A DNA stretch of 31,829 nt. Source: UBA8828 sp046315175 (GTDB lineage: Bacteria > Verrucomicrobiota > Verrucomicrobiia > Opitutales > UBA953). The notes under the pieces were generated by a model that did not search any database, was not told the origin of the DNA, and was given only the letters and a program-made list of their open reading frames with translations. A program made the translations under genes and the position numbers. Each line of letters opens with the position of its first letter. Positions within the stretch are counted from its first letter, which is position 1. The DNA is taken from the NCBI GenBank assembly GCA_046315175.1, contig JBKDBK010000174.1, positions 1-31,829 on the forward strand. Direction: 5' to 3'. Of this stretch, positions 29,710 through 31,829 are shown piece by piece.

Positions 29710-30798
29710 TCAACCCTTTCCTCCCCGACCCAGCGTGTGCAGCATTCCCTGCACCTGCCAGTTGCGCGCCCTGCCGGCCATTCCCAGCCGTCCGCGCGCC
29801 GCCTCCAGGTCGTCCGGCCGCAGCCCCGCCGGCCATTCAAGCCAAGGGTCCCTCATCCCCGCCCCGCCAAGGGGCAGGAGCGCGTCCGTCGCCAGCGTGT
29901 CCGCGAGCGAGACGGGCAGGGCGCCGCCCAGGACGCCGTCCGCCAACCCCGCGCGCGTCCCCCGGCCTCGGGCGGCATCCTCCAGCCACCGCGCCAGCCG
30001 ATCCGGCCAGTCCGGGCGCGCCCGGCACAGCGCCGCGTACGTCTCCAGCCGCCGGTGCGGGTGCCCGGCCGGCCTCACGCCGTGCAGGCGCCACCGCCCG
30101 GTCTGCTCCAGGTAGAGCCGCGCCGGATCCGCCGTCGCGAACGCCGCCGCGTCGTGGATCAGGCCCAGCGCCGCCATCGGCGCCCGGTTTCCCCCGTGCC
30201 CCATCGCCTCCAGCGCCGCGCGGTGGCAGGTCGCCGTCCAGCCGTCCGCGCCCACCCGCAGCGCCAAGGCGCCCGCCTTGCCGTCAAACCGCTCCCGCGC
30301 CCGGCGCCGAAGGTCGCGCTCCAAGTCCGGGTTGCCCTCGCGGACCAGCCGCTCGATCTCCGCGTCCCTGCCCCTCAGCTCGAGCAGCGCGTCGTGCTCC
30401 GCCGCTCCCTCCAGGTCCTCCGGCAGCAGCGGCAGCAACTCGATCACCTCCGGGCTCGCGCCCTGACACGTGCGCACCGGCTCCGCCGGCCCCAGCAGCA
30501 CGGCGTGCAGGATGACGCCCCGGAAAGCCGGGTCGCGCCCGTGGCCATGGTCGCGCCAGCCCGACGAGCGTAGGTCGATCTCCACGTCGCCCCGCGTCCT
30601 CGCCCCGTCCACCCGCAGCTCCGCCCCGAGGAAGTCCGGCCCGCCCAGGCGGTTCCACCTGCCGGGCTCGACAATCTCCACCACGGCGCCCGAGGCGGCT
30701 CGCGCCGGCGACGCGATGCGTCCCTCCGCCCAAAGCCTCTGGATCGCCCGCTCCGCCGCGGGGAAGAAGGGCAGGGGAGTCTCGCCGCGCTTGACCAT
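29710..30798 (-). CDS. DUF2851-family protein
   Basis: The protein has 362 residues. The N-terminal third contains GRWNRLGGPDFLGAELRVDG, then GDVEIDLRSSGWRDHGHGRDPAFRGVILHAVL, which is the hallmark block of DUF2851 (GxxNxxxGPDFxxA...GxVEIHxxxxDWxxHxHxxDPxYxxVILHVV). The conserved Asp/Glu/His pattern looks nuclease-like, but I know of no demonstrated activity. The middle and C-terminal parts have repeated helical segments, including a region around AALEAMGHGGNRAPMAAL (usually EALGYKNN..PF). I start at the ATG at 30798 (MVKRGETPLPFF). The open frame upstream is non-coding in character. It is divergent from tRNA-Ser. Confidence 0.88.
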   Translation of the reverse strand: MVKRGETPLPFFPAAERAIQRLWAEGRIASPARAASGAVVEIVEPGRWNRLGGPDFLGAELRVDGARTRGDVEIDLRSSGWRDHGHGRDPAFRGVILHAVLLGPAEPVRTCQGASPEVIELLPLLPEDLEGAAEHDALLELRGRDAEIERLVREGNPDLERDLRRRARERFDGKAGALALRVGADGWTATCHRAALEAMGHGGNRAPMAALGLIHDAAAFATADPARLYLEQTGRWRLHGVRPAGHPHRRLETYAALCRARPDWPDRLARWLEDAARGRGTRAGLADGVLGGALPVSLADTLATDALLPLGGAGMRDPWLEWPAGLRPDDLEAARGRLGMAGRARNWQVQGMLHTLGRGGKG

Positions 30799-30935
30799 GC
30801 CCCTTGCTGTCCGGCGATGCGTCCCCCCGCGAAACCGGAGATGCCCCAGTCGCCGCTGGGTGGTTGTCCCCGGGAGCATGGGGGATGCCCGGTTCCTCCT
30901 CGGAAAGCCCCGCGCCGCCCGCCCTGCCATTCTGC

Positions 30936-30964
30936 TTGGACTCCCCTGCCGCCCTTGCCAAGAT
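30936..30964 (+). promoter_or_regulatory. Putative promoter of tRNA-Ser
   Basis: TTGGAC (30936-30941) and CAAGAT (30959-30964) are separated by 17 bases. The predicted start falls a few bases before the mature 5' end at 30974. It agrees with the CA-rich -10 seen before purB and the FecR-domain gene. Confidence 0.5.
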
Positions 30965-30973
30965 GCGCGTCAC

Positions 30974-31063
30974 GGAGAGGTGGCAGAGTGGTCGATTGCA
31001 CCTGACTTGAAATCAGGCGAGCCCGCGAGGGTTCCGAGGGTTCGAATCCCTCCCTCTCCGCCA
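30974..31063 (+). tRNA. tRNA-Ser (anticodon UGA)
   Basis: The sequence folds as a class II tRNA of 90 bases with encoded CCA. The acceptor stem is GGAGAGG (30974-30980) with CCTCTCC (31053-31059), discriminator G31060 and CCA 31061-31063. The anticodon stem CCTGA/TCAGG encloses the loop CTTGAAA with anticodon TGA. A long variable arm (about 31018-31035) precedes a T arm with GAGGG, the loop TTCGAAT and CCCTC. It reads UCN serine codons, mainly UCA. Its 3' end from the T loop onwards is duplicated downstream. Confidence 0.97.
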
Positions 31064-31100
31064 GCCTTAACCAAGCCCATCGCTCGCCAAGGGAGGGATG
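31045..31100. repeat. Direct repeat, copy 1, at the tRNA-Ser 3' end
   Basis: This 56-base unit starts in the T loop of tRNA-Ser, includes the 3' T stem, the 3' acceptor strand, G and CCA, and extends 37 bases past the tRNA. Copy 2 at 31253-31308 differs at two positions only. The ends of the unit are themselves inverted repeats, ATCCCTCCC (31046-31054) and GGGAGGGAT (31091-31099). A duplicated tRNA 3' end is the classical attachment-site signature of tRNA-targeting integrative elements. Confidence 0.85.
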
Positions 31101-31124
31101 AGCCGAGCCATTCATGGCGAGGTG

Positions 31125-31246
31125 CGATGCCGCAGGCATCGGGGCGGGAGTCCCGAGCGAAGCGAAGCAACCTCGGTTCGGTGAGGCCGCAGGCCGAACA
31201 GGCAATCCGAAGGATTGGGCCGCAGGCCCGTAGCCGCGTCAGCGGC
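31125..31246. repeat. Array of small perfect hairpins with three-base loops
   Basis: Between the two direct repeats is a string of short stems: CGATGCC/GGCATCG with loop GCA (31125-31141), CGGG/CCCG with loop AGT (31145-31155), GGCC/GGCC with loop GCA (31185-31195), CAATCC/GGATTG with loop GAA (31203-31217), GGGCC/GGCCC with loop GCA (31217-31229) and GCCGC/GCGGC with loop GTCA (31233-31246). Most carry CCGNAGG at the tip. This is neither protein coding nor a CRISPR array. Confidence 0.75.
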
Positions 31247-31252
31247 GCAGCC

Positions 31253-31308
31253 AATCCCTCCCTCTCCGCCAGCCTTAACCAAACCCATCGCTCGCCAGGG
31301 GAGGGATG
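31253..31308. repeat. Direct repeat, copy 2, of the tRNA-Ser 3' end
   Basis: This unit is identical to 31045-31100 except at two positions (G to A in AAGCCC/AAACCC, and A to G in CCAAGGG/CCAGGGG). It retains the inverted ends ATCCCTCCC (31254-31262) and GGGAGGGAT (31299-31307). It is preceded by sequence unrelated to the tRNA, so it cannot form a tRNA. It ends 19 bases from the stop of the next gene. Confidence 0.85.
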
Positions 31309-31327
31309 GCATCCCCCTGGGCCCAGC

Positions 31328-31525
31328 CTACCTTAGGAAGGCGAGGTCGTAGAAGAATTCCCCGAAGGCGACAAGGAACCCGCAGAGCATCATGAAGAAG
31401 CAGGCAACCCGCCACTTCGCGAAGCGCTCCCCGTGCTTGCGGAAATGATGGAGAAGGACCGCGCCGTTGACCACCGCGAGCAGGCCGATGACAAGATCCG
31501 CAATGCGTATCGTGGGCAATTCCAT
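31328..31525 (-). CDS. Small two-span membrane protein
   Basis: The protein has 65 residues. Two hydrophobic segments are seen, about 9-26 (ADLVIGLLAVVNGAVLLH) and 39-59 (RVACFFMMLCGFLVAFGEFFY), with a basic link HHFRKHGERFAKW between them, so both ends are probably outside. No family is recognised. The ATG at 31523-31525 is the only good start, and the frame ends with TAG, rare in this window. Base use is less GC-rich than in the cluster, and Phe codons are frequent. Confidence 0.65.
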   Translation of the reverse strand: MELPTIRIADLVIGLLAVVNGAVLLHHFRKHGERFAKWRVACFFMMLCGFLVAFGEFFYDLAFLR

Positions 31526-31576
31526 CGCCTGATCCTCGCCTTGGCTCGGGCAAAGTCGACCCCCTATTGGCAGGAC

Positions 31577-31829
31577 TCAGCGAGCCTCGGCCGCCACGCT
31601 CAACAGCTGGATCGAGGGGCCGGGTTGCTCGCCCGCCGAGATCACATGCAGGTAACTGATCCCATTCACCGAAGGCCTGAGCAGGTTGAGCGGGTTTGCC
31701 GGCCTCACATCCAAGTTAACGCGGAAGGAAGCGCCGCGGGCTACCCCCGTCCACAACTTCGCGACATCAACGTAGGTGACCGCCCTAAGCGACCATATCT
31801 GGCCGACGTGGATCAGCCTTTGGGTGAAC
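31577..31829 (-). CDS. Unrecognised protein, C-terminal part
   Basis: On the - strand the frame from the window edge to a TGA (31579-31577) is open for 83 codons. Segments read FTQRLIHVGQIWSLRAVTY, RGASFRVNLDVRPANPL and LRPSVNGISYLHVISAGEQP, ending LLSVAAEAR. The alternating pattern suggests beta strands. I cannot assign a family. GC content is clearly lower than in the dcw region, and codons such as AGG, TTG and ATA occur, so it may have a different origin from the rest of the window. Confidence 0.5.
   Translation of the reverse strand, partial: FTQRLIHVGQIWSLRAVTYVDVAKLWTGVARGASFRVNLDVRPANPLNLLRPSVNGISYLHVISAGEQPGPSIQLLSVAAEAR

Noticed and set aside
31101..31252. CRISPR array suspected from the repeated short hairpins
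   Set aside because: The units differ in length and sequence, there are no constant repeats with spacers, and no cas genes are in view.
30970..31254. - strand frame across tRNA-Ser containing GEGGIRTLGTLAGSPDF
   Set aside because: This is the well-known spurious translation of the antisense of tRNA-Ser, not a gene.
31275..31553. - strand frame of 92 codons overlapping the two-span membrane protein
   Set aside because: It covers the second tRNA-derived repeat and reads in another frame, while the 65-codon frame gives two clean membrane spans.

Overview
The window is a very GC-rich chromosomal segment dominated by a complete division and cell wall (dcw) cluster, about 9455-27952, all on the + strand and mostly joined by 4-base stop/start overlaps. 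Gene order is mraZ - rsmH - ftsL-like - ftsI - murE - murF - mraY - murD - LysM lipoprotein gene - ftsW - murG - murC/murB fusion - ddl - ftsQ - ftsA - ftsZ. The MurC-MurB fusion, the LysM gene inside the cluster, a pyrophosphate-type phosphofructokinase and a DUF3568-like lipoprotein together suggest Verrucomicrobiota, perhaps the Opitutae side. This is inference from gene content, not from a phylogenetic tree.

Upstream (1-9126) lie the end of a probable holA (DNA polymerase III delta), purB, a PPi-type phosphofructokinase gene closed by a strong terminator, a secreted FecR-domain protein, tmk overlapping holB (delta prime), an ECF-like sigma factor and a tiny membrane-anchored partner. On the - strand follow a degenerate P-loop protein, aroC and a small lipoprotein with its own terminator. 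An AT-rich island precedes mraZ. There, repeats spaced exactly 10 bases apart match the known MraZ box and sit inside and across a predicted promoter, so the cluster is probably autoregulated by MraZ.

The cluster encodes cytoplasmic synthesis of UDP-MurNAc-pentapeptide (MurC/B, MurD, MurE of the meso-DAP type, Ddl, MurF), the lipid steps (MraY, MurG), septal polymerisation (FtsW, FtsI) and the divisome (FtsL-like, FtsQ, FtsA, FtsZ). Three things are abnormal. FtsZ keeps its fold landmarks and C-terminal FtsA-binding peptide but has lost the Thr residues of the tubulin signature, the H7 Asn/Asp and the second catalytic Asp. rsmH carries an in-frame amber codon. murC carries a roughly 170-base C/G-only stretch with long C runs that looks like an artefact or an expansion.

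Downstream are sufS, two - strand genes (a small membrane-anchored protein and a DUF2851 protein), and a tRNA-Ser(UGA). The 3' end of this tRNA plus 37 flanking bases is duplicated about 208 bases away, and the space between holds a string of small perfect hairpins with three-base loops. The last 500 bases hold a 65-residue membrane protein and the 3' end of an unrecognised gene, with visibly lower GC.
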